A stretch of 54,894 bases of DNA from Marmoricola sp. GTDB lineage: Bacteria; Actinomycetota; Actinomycetes; Propionibacteriales; Nocardioidaceae. Position numbers and translations under genes: made by a program. The notes beneath the pieces are model-generated. The model searched no databases. It saw only the letters and a program-made list of their open reading frames with translations, and was not told where the DNA came from. Positions 1 to 8,998 of the stretch are shown here, one piece after another; position 1 is the stretch's first letter, and every line of letters begins with the position of its first letter. Where the stretch lies: NCBI GenBank assembly GCA_025964795.1, contig JAOPYC010000124.1:1-54894 (forward strand), read 5' to 3'.

Positions 1-3000
1 GCTTGCGGGATCCCTTGCGCTTGACCGGCACGTGCACCAGCGAGAACCCGATGCCCGCCTCGTCGTCCCCGTCCACGGCGTCGTCTTCGGCGCCATCCTC
101 CGCGCTGTCCTCCGCGTCCCCCTCGTCGTCCTCATCCGACTCGTCGGTGGGCCACGTCGGGTCCGCACTGGCCCCGGCACCCGCCTCGTCGTCGACCCGT
201 GGGTCGGGCTCGGCGACCGGCTCAGGGGTCGACGTCGGGTCGGTGACCTGCGTGGCCTCGTCGCTGCGCCCTTCGTCCCGGCTCTCGGGCGCGTGTCCGT
301 CGGAGGGGGAGTCGACCGGGATGTCGGCCGCCTCGGCCGACGGGAGCGACTGCTTCCCGGTGGCCGTGTCCTGGGCCGTGTCCTGGGCCGCGTCGTTCGG
401 TGCCGTGGGCGGACCTGCCGGGCGCCTGGCCGTGCGCCGGCGGGTGGTCCGCACGACTCGCGGCGCCCCGGCCGGGGCCGGGGGCTCCTCCGTGGACGTC
501 CCAGTGGTCGTCTGGACGGCCTCGGGGACCGTCGCCTCCGCGCGGGGCGCCCCGGGGACCGAGGCGGACTCGGACGGGACGTCCTGTGGCTCCGGGCTGA
601 TGCCGGCCGGCTTGCCGATGACGGCCTGCTCGACCTGGGCGTCTGCCGGTGCCTCGAGGGGCACGACCTCCGTGGCAGGTGCGTCCTGCGAGGCCTCGTG
701 CTCGCCGTGCTGGTGGTCGTGCTGGTCGTCGTGCTGGTCGTCGTGGTCGTCGTCGTCGTGCTTCTCCGCGGGGCGGATCTTGGCGAGGTCGGCCGGCGAA
801 GGCTTCACCACTGCTCCCCCACCGTTCCCGCCACCCTGGTTGCCACCGCTGTCGTTGCCTTGTCCGCCACCACGGTTGCGGCCACTACGTCCCCGACCAC
901 GTCCGCGTGCGTCGTCCTCCTCGGGCCTGGAGCCAGACTCGACGGGGTGGTCGTGCAGGACCAGGCCGCGGCCCTTGCAGGCCTCGCACTCGGTGCTGAA
1001 AGCCTCGACCAGGCCGGTGCCGATGCGCTTGCGCGTCATCTGGACCAGACCGAGCGAGGTCACCTCGGCGACCTGGTGGCGCGTGCGGTCGCGACCCAGG
1101 CACTCGACCAGGCGACGCAGCACCAGGTCCCGGTTGGACTCCAGGACCATGTCGATGAAGTCGATGACGATGATGCCGCCGATGTCACGCAGCCGGAGCT
1201 GGCGCACCATCTCCTCGGCCGCCTCCAGGTTGTTCTTGGTGACCGTCTCCTCGAGGTTGCCCCCGGACCCGGTGAACTTGCCGGTGTTGACGTCGACGAC
1301 CGTCATCGCCTCGGTGCGGTCGATGACGAGCGAGCCACCGGAGGGCAGCCAGACCTTGCGGTCCAGGCCCTTGGCGATCTGCTCGTCCACGCGGTAGCTG
1401 GCGAACAGGTCCCTGCCGTCCTCGCCGGGCTCGTAGCGCTCGATCCGGTCCTGCAGGTCGGGGGCCACGTGCGAGACGTAGTCGCTGACCAGTTTCCAGG
1501 CGTCGTCACCCTGAACGACCAGCTTGCCGAAGTCCTCGGTGAACAGGTCACGGACGACCTTGAGCGTGAGGTCGGGCTCGCCGTACAGCATCTGCGGCGA
1601 CTTGCCGGACTTGACCTTCTCCTCGATCTCGGCCCAGCGGGCGGTGAGCCGCTCGACGTCGAGGGTCAGCTCCTCCTCCGAAGCCCCCTCCGCGGCGGTG
1701 CGGACGATCACGCCCGCGCTCTCCGGGACGATCTTCTTGAGCAGGGTCTTGAGACGGTTGCGCTCGGTGTCGGGAAGCTTGCGCGAGATGCCCGAGGTGT
1801 TGCCGTCGGGCACGTAGACGAGGAAGCGGCCGGGCAGGCTGATCTGCCCGGTGAGCCGGGCGCCCTTGTGGCCGACCGGGTCCTTGCTGACCTGCACCAG
1901 GATGGTCTGGCCCGAGGACAGCACCGACTCGATCTTGCGCTGCTGGCCGTCCTTGTGCCCGACCGCGGACCAGTTGACCTCGCCGGCGTAGAGCACGGCG
2001 TTGCGACCCTTGCCGATGTCGACGAAGGCCGCCTCCATGGAGGGCAGCACGTTCTGCACGCGACCGAGGTAGATGTTGCCGATCAACGAGGTCTGCGACT
2101 CGCGGGCGACGTAGTGCTCGACGAGCACCTTGTCCTCGAGCACGCCGATCTGGGTCAGGTCGTCCTTCTGCCGGATGACCATGACGCGGTCGACGGCCTC
2201 GCGACGGGCCAGGAACTCCGCCTCGCTGACGATCGGGGCGCGGCGGCGGCCGGCCTCGCGACCCTCGCGGCGGCGCTGCTTCTTGGCCTCGAGGCGCGTG
2301 GAGCCGCCGATGCTGGTGATCTCGTCCTCGGGGTTGCGCTGCTTGCGGACCCGCGTGGTGGTGTTCTGCGGGTCGTCGGCGCCTTCGCCGTCGTCACCGG
2401 TGCGGCGCCGACGACGGCGGCGGCGCGAGCCGTTGCCGTCGTTGTCACCGTCGGAGTCCTCGGAGTCCTCGGAGTCGTCCGAGCCGTCGGACTGGTCGTC
2501 GTCCGTGGAGTCGTTGTCCGCGGAGCCGTCGGACGGCTTCCGGCGGCGACGGCCGCCACGGCGGCGACGGCGGCGGTTGCCACCCTCCCCCTCGCCGGAC
2601 TCGTCGTCGGAGTCGTCCTGGTCGTGCTCGCTGCCGGACTGCTCGTCGTCCGAGTCGTCGGACGCGTCGGCCTTGCCGCGCTGGCCGCCGCCCTGGCCGG
2701 ACCTGTTGCCCTGGCCGCCCCGGCTGCCGCCCCGACCCTGGCCGCGGCCGCGGCCACGTCCCTGCTCGCGCTCGCCGTCCTCGGTCCCGGAGGTGTCCTC
2801 GGTGGCCTCGTTGCTGTCTTCGGCGTTCTCGTCCGTGCTCCTCGCCGCGGGCCGGTCGCCCTCGCTGCGGGCGGTGCTGGTGGTCGCGTCCCCGGACTCG
2901 GTCTCGGAGTCCGCCTTGGGCTCTTCCTTCGAGGCGGACACCTTGCGCGTGGTCCGCTTGCGCGGCGCGGTGGTCGGCTCGGGGGCCTTGAACAGGACGG

Positions 3001-3520
3001 GAGCGACCGTGGGGGCGCTGGCCTTCTCGCCGTCGCTCTCCGCGGGGGCGGGTGAGCCGAGGTCCAGGGTCGGCTCCTCGACCTCGGGTGCGGCGACCCG
3101 CTTGGCGGCCGCCTTCTTCCGGGGAGCGGCCTTCTTCTTCGGCTTCTCGGCCGCAGCGCCGGAGTCGGCGGGAGCCTCGGCCGGGGCGTCGACAGCGACC
3201 TCGGAGACGGGCTCGAGCGGAGGGGTCTCGCCGGACTCGTCCGGGACGGCCTTGGCGGACTTCTTGGCCGTGGTCCGCTTCGCCGCGGCCTTCTTGGCGG
3301 GCGCCTTCGCGGCCTTCTTGGCCGCGGTCTTGCGGGCGGGCTTCTCGGGCGCCACCACGGCGTCCGTCCCGGGCGTGTCGGCCCCGTCCTGGGGCTGGTT
3401 CCGGGGTTCGCTCCGGGGTTCGTCCGCCGGCGGGGTCTCGCTGGCAGCGGGGGCCGGTCGGCCCTCGGTCGCTGCCACGGTGTCGTCGTCGGTGGAGGTG
3501 GTCGGTTCGTTGTCGAGCAC
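1..3520 (-). CDS. rne: Ribonuclease E/G, actinobacterial RNase E type (3' end beyond window)
   Basis: Single-strand endoribonuclease for mRNA decay and rRNA/tRNA maturation. The GTG at 3520 is chosen because GAGGAG lies 7 nt upstream; 1173 codons are visible and the C-terminus runs off the left edge. Residues 1 to about 445 are low-complexity: Lys/Ala-rich first, then Arg/Gly runs and Asp/Ser tracts. The catalytic core follows (about 447-850): an S1-like segment near 478 (IGNIYLGRV), the DNase I-like metal site with D743 (VVDVNTGK) and D787 (IIVIDFIDM), spaced like D303/D346 of E. coli, and the zinc link C845/C848 (CEACKGRG). A second disordered tail follows, with a His/Asp-rich run at about 920-943. 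A core flanked by two disordered arms is the known actinobacterial arrangement. The 197-nt leader region (3521-3717) contains no gene that I can see. Confidence 0.96.
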   Translation of the reverse strand, partial: MLDNEPTTSTDDDTVAATEGRPAPAASETPPADEPRSEPRNQPQDGADTPGTDAVVAPEKPARKTAAKKAAKAPAKKAAAKRTTAKKSAKAVPDESGETPPLEPVSEVAVDAPAEAPADSGAAAEKPKKKAAPRKKAAAKRVAAPEVEEPTLDLGSPAPAESDGEKASAPTVAPVLFKAPEPTTAPRKRTTRKVSASKEEPKADSETESGDATTSTARSEGDRPAARSTDENAEDSNEATEDTSGTEDGEREQGRGRGRGQGRGGSRGGQGNRSGQGGGQRGKADASDDSDDEQSGSEHDQDDSDDESGEGEGGNRRRRRRGGRRRRKPSDGSADNDSTDDDQSDGSDDSEDSEDSDGDNDGNGSRRRRRRRRTGDDGEGADDPQNTTTRVRKQRNPEDEITSIGGSTRLEAKKQRRREGREAGRRRAPIVSEAEFLARREAVDRVMVIRQKDDLTQIGVLEDKVLVEHYVARESQTSLIGNIYLGRVQNVLPSMEAAFVDIGKGRNAVLYAGEVNWSAVGHKDGQQRKIESVLSSGQTILVQVSKDPVGHKGARLTGQISLPGRFLVYVPDGNTSGISRKLPDTERNRLKTLLKKIVPESAGVIVRTAAEGASEEELTLDVERLTARWAEIEEKVKSGKSPQMLYGEPDLTLKVVRDLFTEDFGKLVVQGDDAWKLVSDYVSHVAPDLQDRIERYEPGEDGRDLFASYRVDEQIAKGLDRKVWLPSGGSLVIDRTEAMTVVDVNTGKFTGSGGNLEETVTKNNLEAAEEMVRQLRLRDIGGIIVIDFIDMVLESNRDLVLRRLVECLGRDRTRHQVAEVTSLGLVQMTRKRIGTGLVEAFSTECEACKGRGLVLHDHPVESGSRPEEDDARGRGRGRSGRNRGGGQGNDSGGNQGGGNGGGAVVKPSPADLAKIRPAEKHDDDDHDDQHDDQHDHQHGEHEASQDAPATEVVPLEAPADAQVEQAVIGKPAGISPEPQDVPSESASVPGAPRAEATVPEAVQTTTGTSTEEPPAPAGAPRVVRTTRRRTARRPAGPPTAPNDAAQDTAQDTATGKQSLPSAEAADIPVDSPSDGHAPESRDEGRSDEATQVTDPTSTPEPVAEPDPRVDDEAGAGASADPTWPTDESDEDDEGDAEDSAEDGAEDDAVDGDDEAGIGFSLVHVPVKRKGSRK

Positions 3521-3717
3521 TGGTGAGCTCCTCGTGCGCGTCGTCCGGGCTCCCACCCTGGCGCCGTGCTGGTCGGGAGTACGGCGCGGCGAGATCCGCT
3601 GCGGGCACTCCAAAGCTTTCGGTGGCCGGCGACCTCCTCCGCACCATCGCGTCGGTGGATTGCCCCTTGGGAACCCGCCGCGGTCGCTGGGCCGTCACGT
3701 CAGTGGAGCTGTCACCT

Positions 3718-4461
3718 TCACTGACCAGCCGCGTCGCGGTCGGGTGTCAATGGATCACCCACCGTGCCGTCCTCATGATCCAACGGACCCTGCGCCAACC
3801 GCTGCTGGAGGGCTGCGGTGACGCTCAGACCGGAGATCTCGTGAAGAGCGGCGAGAACGTCGTCGGGTCTCACGGACGGCGAGCCGTGACGCAAGACCAC
3901 GTCGAGTATCGCACACGACCCCATTTCGGACGGCGGATCCGAGACCACCAGGGACACGATGGCCGCTCGTGCGTCGAAGCTGCGCCTGCCCTTCTTGGTC
4001 ATCCGCTCGACGATCACCTCCTCGGTCGAGAGCAGCGCCGAGACGGCGTCACCGGTCTCCTCGACCGACGGGCCGTGCAGCGTGATCCGCCACCACGATC
4101 CCTCGAGGAGGTCCGCCAGCGAGCCCCCGGCACTGGGCACCACCTCGATCACGTCGAGCCCCTCGGGCAGCGCCTCGTCGATGTCGGCGTGGGCGCTGGC
4201 CGCGTCGACGACCTCGGCGAGGGCGATCTCGACGTACTCCGCCTCGCTGGCCGAGCCCATCGGCGCGGCGCCCATGTAGGAGATGCGAGGGTGGGGGTTG
4301 AAGCCCGAGGAGTAGGCCATCGGGATCCGGGCGCGGAAGACGGCCCGCTCGAAGGCGCGGCTGAAGTCGCGGTGGCTGGTGAAGCGCAGCCGCCCCCGTT
4401 TCGCGTAGTGGATCCGGAGCCGCTGCACCGGTGGGGCCTGCTGCTCTGGCTGTTCACGCAT
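3718..4461 (-). CDS. TIGR03936 / DUF2344 radical SAM-associated protein
   Basis: A 247-residue member of the DUF2344 (TIGR03936) family, whose members are encoded next to, or fused to, TIGR03960 radical SAM proteins; the reaction is unknown. The N-terminal part carries the family signatures LRFTSHRDF (about 26-34) and FNPHPRISYMGA (about 53-64). The start at 4461 is supported by a TAGGGT box 6 nt upstream, indicating a leaderless transcript with its own promoter. In related genomes the gene sits beside the TIGR03960 enzyme and rne. Here rne is next (197 bp downstream), but the radical SAM gene lies 5.8 kb upstream, beyond four unrelated genes. Family assignment is confident; function is not. 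Confidence 0.88.
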   Translation of the reverse strand: MREQPEQQAPPVQRLRIHYAKRGRLRFTSHRDFSRAFERAVFRARIPMAYSSGFNPHPRISYMGAAPMGSASEAEYVEIALAEVVDAASAHADIDEALPEGLDVIEVVPSAGGSLADLLEGSWWRITLHGPSVEETGDAVSALLSTEEVIVERMTKKGRRSFDARAAIVSLVVSDPPSEMGSCAILDVVLRHGSPSVRPDDVLAALHEISGLSVTAALQQRLAQGPLDHEDGTVGDPLTPDRDAAGQ

Positions 4462-4467
4462 CCGCCG

Positions 4468-4473
4468 ACCCTA
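4468..4473 (-). promoter_or_regulatory. -10 box TAGGGT, leaderless start of the DUF2344 gene
   Basis: TAGGGT (TANNNT) is separated by 6 nt from the ATG at 4461, so the predicted transcript starts at or next to the start codon. No clear -35 hexamer is visible. Confidence 0.6.
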
Positions 4474-4597
4474 CGGCCATCGCACCCGGGGTCGAACGCG
4501 CGGCGTACGACGATCTGCCGAAGTCCCGCCGCCGGACCACCGGACTGGATAGTCTCGACGCCCAGGTCGTCGATCTAGGGAGCCGATCATCGCCCGT

Positions 4598-6514
4598 TTG
4601 ACCACTGGCGGGCTGGCCGACCGGCTCGAGGTCGGGCTGCCGCTGCTCGGTTACCTCGTCGTCACGCTGACCGGCGCCACGACGTCGTCCCTCGGCATCG
4701 GGGTCCTGCGGACGGATCCCAGCCAGCGGCCCGGGGTCACGCTCGGCGTGGCGCGCTCCATCCGCAGCGACGAGTGGTTCACCCAGGCGCCGATCGAGCT
4801 CGGGGTCCTGTCCCACGGCTCCCCAGTCGTGTCTCCGCTCACGCACGGTCCGGACCTGATCAACCAGATCCCCTCCGGGGGGTTCTTCGAGACGCTCCTG
4901 TTCTCCGAGGGCAACCTGCTCCGGCTCGGGGCCTGGTTGCCCGACAGCATGTTGTTCGCCGCCTACCGGGCGCTCCCCCTGCTGCTCGTCCTGCTCGCCC
5001 TGCCTCCCCTGCTGCGGCGGTTCGGCGCCACCAGGCCGATGTCCTGGCTCGGCGTCCTGCTCAGCGTGCTCGCACCGGCGACGTTGTGGTGGTCCTACGG
5101 CCCGATCCGGGTGCTGGGGTTCGCCGTGACGGGCAGCTACCTGCTGGTGCTCGCCCGGGACCGGCTCGCCCGCGGATCCCGGCTGCCCGGCGTCGTGCTG
5201 GCCGTGCTCGGCGGCGTGGGCATCGGCCGGCTCGGCGCCGGCTACGTGCCGTGGGGGTTGACCGTCGGGGTGCCCGTCGCGGCCGCGACGACGGCCTACC
5301 TGCTCGCCGACCGCCGCGCCTGGCGGTCCGGGCTCGCGACGCTCGGCCTGGGTGCCGTCACGACCCTCGTCCTGATGGGCGGTGCCTTCTGGGAGAACCG
5401 CAGCGCCCTCACGTCCGGCCTGGCCACCGTCTACCCGGGCATGCGCCGGGCCGGAGGCGCGGCCCTGTCGCCCTACGAGCTCTTCGGCGCCCCCGGCCTC
5501 TCGGTGATGCAGCTGCCCAACGACCCGATCCTCTCCAACAAGAGCGAGATCTCCTCGGCCTTCCTCGTCGCCGGCCTGTGGGCCCTCGTCCTGTGGTTCC
5601 ACCGGCGCCGCGACCTCAGCTCCACCGAGCGCTGGGCACCCCGGGTGCTCGCGTTCTCCACGGTCCTGTGGGCCGCCTGGGCGATGGTGGACTGGGGCTG
5701 GCTGGGCCCCGAGATCCCGCTGATGTCGCTGGTGCTCCCGACCCGTTCGGCGCAGACCGTGGGCTTCGTCGCCGCCCTGCTCGCGTGCGTCGTCGTCAGC
5801 CAGACGGCCCTCGAGCGGCGTACCCGGATCGGGCTGGTGGCGGGTGTGGCGTGCGCCCTCGTCACGGCGTACGGCGTCCACGACCTGGGCCGGGCGTTCC
5901 CGCACCTCTCGACCACGACCGTGGTGGTCACGGCCGTCGTCACCGGGGCGCTGGTGGCCGCGGTCACGAGGTGGCCGGACCGCTCGCTCCCGGTGGTGCT
6001 GATCGGCCTGGTGCTCGCGGCCGGCGGCTTCGCCGTCAACCCCGTCATCCTGGGGCTCGGCGACCTCCGGGACAGCGCCTCCGCGCACACGGCCCGACAG
6101 CTCGGCCGGGACCTGAGGGCGGAGCACACGCTGGTGGCCGCGGACTCCCAGTCCGTCTCGGCCCTGCTGGTCGCCAACGGGGTCCCGTCGCTCACCGGCT
6201 ACCAGGTGTCCGGCCCGGTCCTGTCGGCCTGGCACAAGCTCGACCCGTCCGAGCGCTACGAGAAGAAGTGGAACCGGGGCGTCAGCTACCTGCAGGTGCG
6301 GTTCGACGCACCACCGGGCGAGTCCGCCTGGGTCACCAACCCCAACAACGACATCATCCGGGTGCACGCCGACCCGTGCGCCCTGAGCGCTGACTTCGGG
6401 GTCAGCCGCGTGATCTCGGAGCACCGGCTCCGGCAGTCGTGCCTGACCGAGGTCGGGATCCTGCGGTGGAGCGGCAAGCTGCACCGCATCTACGAGGTGC
6501 GACCGCCCACCTGA
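4598..6514 (+). CDS. Large polytopic membrane protein, possibly GT-C-like (unknown function)
   Basis: 638 residues. It opens with a membrane segment (about 14-33), then an extracytoplasmic-looking region containing RSIRSDEW (about 51-58), then about a dozen hydrophobic helices (about 120-500), and ends with a soluble C-terminal domain of about 140 residues. The layout, a large first loop with acidic residues, many helices and a C-terminal globular domain, resembles GT-C glycosyltransferases and the actinobacterial DUF7657-like proteins, but I see no diagnostic catalytic motif. The TTG at 4598 is weakly supported: the nearest purine-rich site, AGGGAG at 4577-4582, is 15 nt away, and an in-frame ATC at 4589 sits at better spacing. 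The 3' end overlaps the convergent winged-helix gene by 25 bp. It belongs to the block separating the two radical-SAM genes. Confidence 0.75.
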   Translation: MTTGGLADRLEVGLPLLGYLVVTLTGATTSSLGIGVLRTDPSQRPGVTLGVARSIRSDEWFTQAPIELGVLSHGSPVVSPLTHGPDLINQIPSGGFFETLLFSEGNLLRLGAWLPDSMLFAAYRALPLLLVLLALPPLLRRFGATRPMSWLGVLLSVLAPATLWWSYGPIRVLGFAVTGSYLLVLARDRLARGSRLPGVVLAVLGGVGIGRLGAGYVPWGLTVGVPVAAATTAYLLADRRAWRSGLATLGLGAVTTLVLMGGAFWENRSALTSGLATVYPGMRRAGGAALSPYELFGAPGLSVMQLPNDPILSNKSEISSAFLVAGLWALVLWFHRRRDLSSTERWAPRVLAFSTVLWAAWAMVDWGWLGPEIPLMSLVLPTRSAQTVGFVAALLACVVVSQTALERRTRIGLVAGVACALVTAYGVHDLGRAFPHLSTTTVVVTAVVTGALVAAVTRWPDRSLPVVLIGLVLAAGGFAVNPVILGLGDLRDSASAHTARQLGRDLRAEHTLVAADSQSVSALLVANGVPSLTGYQVSGPVLSAWHKLDPSERYEKKWNRGVSYLQVRFDAPPGESAWVTNPNNDIIRVHADPCALSADFGVSRVISEHRLRQSCLTEVGILRWSGKLHRIYEVRPPT

Positions 6515-7680
6515 TCGACGCCGGCCTTCATCAGCGCCGAGGGGTAGACCGTCCCGACTCGGTGGCCGTCGAGCCACGTGGTGAGCCGATCGGCCTCGAC
6601 GTCGAGGGCCGCGACACCGTCGGCGCCGATGTCGTGGCCCAGGACGACCGAGACGACTCCGTCCGGGTCCTGGACCCAGCAGCCGACGATGCGCCCGTTC
6701 CACCAGGCCGTGGAGCCGGCGTTGCCGTTGCCGTCGAACAGGTGCGGGACGTCGCCGGGCGCCAGGTAGAACCCGCGCTGCTTCCAGCCCATGGTCGTCG
6801 GGTCGAGGACGGGCAGCAGCGCACCCCAGGGCTCGGGCGCCGGCACGTCCTCGAGGTCGTCCGGAAGCAGGTAGCCCACGCCCTCGGCGACGGCGACCTC
6901 GACGGCGCCGAGCTCACCGAGGGCACGGCGTACGGCGGCCTTGGTCGCGCCCAGCCACCAGACGAGGTCGGCCTCGGTGCCCGGCCCGAAGGTGCGCAGC
7001 CAGCGCTCGACGAGCGCCAGGTAACCAGCAGCGGGATCGGTGCGCTGCACGGGCTCGCCGAGCCAGTCCTCGGTCAGCGACCACCGCGGGCGGGAGAGGT
7101 GCCAGCCGCCCTCGTTGGCGCCGCGCACCACGCGCCCGGACGCACCGAGGGCGCCCAGCAGCCGCGACGCGATCGGGAAGCTGCCACCGTAGGACTTGCC
7201 CGGCGCCAGCTCGACCCGCTGGCCCAGCCCGGGAAGGCGCTCGCGCAGCTCGGCGGTGGTGGAGGGACCGTGCTCGGTGAGTGAGCCGACCACCTCCCCG
7301 CACCGCCGCTCCAGCCAGGCGGTACCGGAGTCCGAGAGCCCGTTGCTCTCGACCTCCTTGGCCAACCGCGTCCACAGCTGGCCGGCGACCCGGTCGGCGG
7401 CACTCCCCCACACGGCGGGCAGCAGCTCACGGGGAAAGACGAACAGGGTGCGGCGCATCGCGAGCTGCTTGACCACCGACCGGTCGGCGTAGAGCGCGGC
7501 GTCGACGGCGGCCACCGTCGCCTCCGTGCGGGCCAGCACCGACAGGTAGACGCTGGCCGGCTCGGTCGCGTGCAGGCAGGTCATCTGCTCCACGGCCTCG
7601 GCCACCGAGTCGACCCGTACGGCGAGCGCGTGCCGGCGGGCGAGCCGGGCCCGCCGCTGGTCGTCGCTCACCTCGCGCAT
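6490..7680 (-). CDS. Winged-helix DNA-binding protein (HTH_42 / AlkZ-like fold)
   Basis: 396 residues of the HTH_42 family, which includes AlkZ/YcaQ DNA crosslink glycosylases. The family pattern is visible: an N-terminal helical part with CLHATEPASVYLS (about 34-46), RRTLFVFPREL, tandem winged-helix segments in the middle, and a C-terminal core with PVLDPTTMGWK and AWWNGRIVGCW. AlkZ uses a QxQ motif near its N-terminus; here the corresponding stretch reads LHAT, so I would not claim glycosylase activity. The ATG at 7680 is chosen over further in-frame sequence, which would run into the divergent MFS gene; a TTGGAT box lies 7 nt upstream. It is divergent from the MFS gene and its 3' end overlaps the convergent membrane-protein gene. 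Confidence 0.82.
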   Translation of the reverse strand: MREVSDDQRRARLARRHALAVRVDSVAEAVEQMTCLHATEPASVYLSVLARTEATVAAVDAALYADRSVVKQLAMRRTLFVFPRELLPAVWGSAADRVAGQLWTRLAKEVESNGLSDSGTAWLERRCGEVVGSLTEHGPSTTAELRERLPGLGQRVELAPGKSYGGSFPIASRLLGALGASGRVVRGANEGGWHLSRPRWSLTEDWLGEPVQRTDPAAGYLALVERWLRTFGPGTEADLVWWLGATKAAVRRALGELGAVEVAVAEGVGYLLPDDLEDVPAPEPWGALLPVLDPTTMGWKQRGFYLAPGDVPHLFDGNGNAGSTAWWNGRIVGCWVQDPDGVVSVVLGHDIGADGVAALDVEADRLTTWLDGHRVGTVYPSALMKAGVDQVGGRTS

Positions 7681-7753
7681 GGGCTCGATCCAACCATTCA
7701 CGACCGACAGCCCCGCCCCGCAACCGGCCGCGGCCCTCGGGCACGATGCGGGG

Positions 7754-8986
7754 GTGAGCCTCACCACTCGCACGTCAGCGCAGCGCGCCCTCGTCGTGCT
7801 CGGCATCGTCGTGCTCGCCTTCAACCTGCGCCCGGCGGCAGTGAGCGTCGGGCCGATCCTGGGCGAGATCAGCCACGGCCTGGGCATGTCCACCACCGAG
7901 ACCGGCGTCCTGACCTCGCTGCCGGTGCTCGCCTTCGCGGTCTTCGGCGCCGTGGCGCCACGAGGCGCCCGGCTGGTCGGGCTGCACCGGCTCACCCTCC
8001 TGGCCCTGGTGTGCCTGGTCGGCGGGCTCGCCGGACGGTCGGCGGTGTCGTCGGCGCCGGTCTTCCTGCTGCTCTCCCTGCTGGCGCTCGCCGGCATGGC
8101 CTCGGCCAACGTGCTGCTGCCGTCACTGGTCAAGCTCCACTTCCCGGAGCGCGTCGGCCTGATGACCTCGATCTACTCCACGGCGCTGGCCATCGGGCTC
8201 ACCTCGGCCTCGGTGCTGACGGTGCCGATCAGCGACGCCGGCGACGGCTGGCGCACCGGCCTGGCGGCCTGGTGGCTCACCGCCGCCATCGCGGTGCTCC
8301 CGTGGCTGGCGCTGGTCAGGCACGACCGGCGCCCGGCCGACGTCCCGCTCGCCGGTGGAGACGTGCGCGGCCCGATCGGCCTTCTGGACGTGGCTGGCAC
8401 CCGGCTGGGCTGGATGATGGCGCTGTTCTTCGGTCTGCAGTCCCTGCAGGCCTACTCGATCTTCGGCTGGTTCGCCGAGCTCTACCGCGACGCCGGGTTC
8501 TCGGGCCACACGGCCGGGCTGCTGCTCGGCGTGATCACCGGCGTCAGCATCCCGCTCTCCTTCGTCATCCCCTGGCTGGTGGCGCGGTCGCACAACCAGA
8601 CCGCGCTGCTGTGCGCGGTGATGAGCTGCTATCCCCTGGGCTACGTCGGCCTGATCCTCGCGCCGCACGACGGGGCGGTCGCCTGGGCCGTGCTGGTGGG
8701 CATCGGTACGACGACCTTCCCGCTGATCCTGACGCTGATCGGGCTGCGCGCCCGCACTCCCGCGGGCACGGCCGCGTTGTCGGGCTTCACCCAGTCGGCG
8801 GGCTACCTCATCGCCGGGACCGGACCCTTCTGCGTCGGCGTGCTGCACGACGCCTCCGGCGGCTGGACGGTGCCGCTGCTGGCGCTGCTCGCGCTCACCG
8901 TGCCCCAGCTGGTCGTGGGAATGGCGGTGTCGCGCCCGGCGTACGTCGAGGACGAGCTCGACGCAGCCGGACGCGACGTCCGCTGA
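7754..8986 (+). CDS. CynX/NimT-family MFS transporter
   Basis: 410 residues with about 12 membrane helices. The first helix contains the CynX/NimT signature FNLRPAAVSVGPIL (about 18-31), followed by the GVLTSLPVLAFAVFG helix and an RL-rich loop as in cyanate/nitroimidazole-type major facilitators. The substrate cannot be read from sequence; relatives include the cyanate transporter CynX and NimT, a 2-nitroimidazole exporter. The GTG at 7754 places the initiator shortly before helix 1; an earlier in-frame ATG at 7679 would add 25 polar residues and overlap the divergent gene. A CACGAT box lies 6 nt before the GTG. The gene ends 12 bp before the convergent ScyD-like gene. Confidence 0.87.
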   Translation: MSLTTRTSAQRALVVLGIVVLAFNLRPAAVSVGPILGEISHGLGMSTTETGVLTSLPVLAFAVFGAVAPRGARLVGLHRLTLLALVCLVGGLAGRSAVSSAPVFLLLSLLALAGMASANVLLPSLVKLHFPERVGLMTSIYSTALAIGLTSASVLTVPISDAGDGWRTGLAAWWLTAAIAVLPWLALVRHDRRPADVPLAGGDVRGPIGLLDVAGTRLGWMMALFFGLQSLQAYSIFGWFAELYRDAGFSGHTAGLLLGVITGVSIPLSFVIPWLVARSHNQTALLCAVMSCYPLGYVGLILAPHDGAVAWAVLVGIGTTTFPLILTLIGLRARTPAGTAALSGFTQSAGYLIAGTGPFCVGVLHDASGGWTVPLLALLALTVPQLVVGMAVSRPAYVEDELDAAGRDVR

Positions 8987-8998
8987 CTCAGTGGTGCG

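Noticed and set aside
2400..2760. Possible tandem repeat or CRISPR-like array in the rne 5' half
   Set aside because: The short GTC/GAC and CGG runs encode Asp/Ser and Arg tracts in frame; units are irregular and there are no spacers.
32..3055. A 1007-residue open frame on the plus strand
   Set aside because: It is exactly antisense to rne; composition is pure GC-shadow (Val/Leu/Gly-rich with no domain), whereas the minus strand gives clear RNase E motifs.
4589..4591. ATC as a non-standard start of the membrane protein
   Set aside because: It has better spacing from AGGGAG than the TTG at 4598, but ATC starts are very rare; I keep the TTG and only note the ambiguity.
4454..6703. A 749-residue minus-strand frame
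   Set aside because: Antisense to the large membrane protein; Arg/Gly/Asp/Gln-rich shadow without domains.
8123..8848. Minus-strand frame of 241 residues opposite the MFS transporter
   Set aside because: Gln/Arg/Gly-rich antisense shadow; the plus strand has the CynX/NimT signature.
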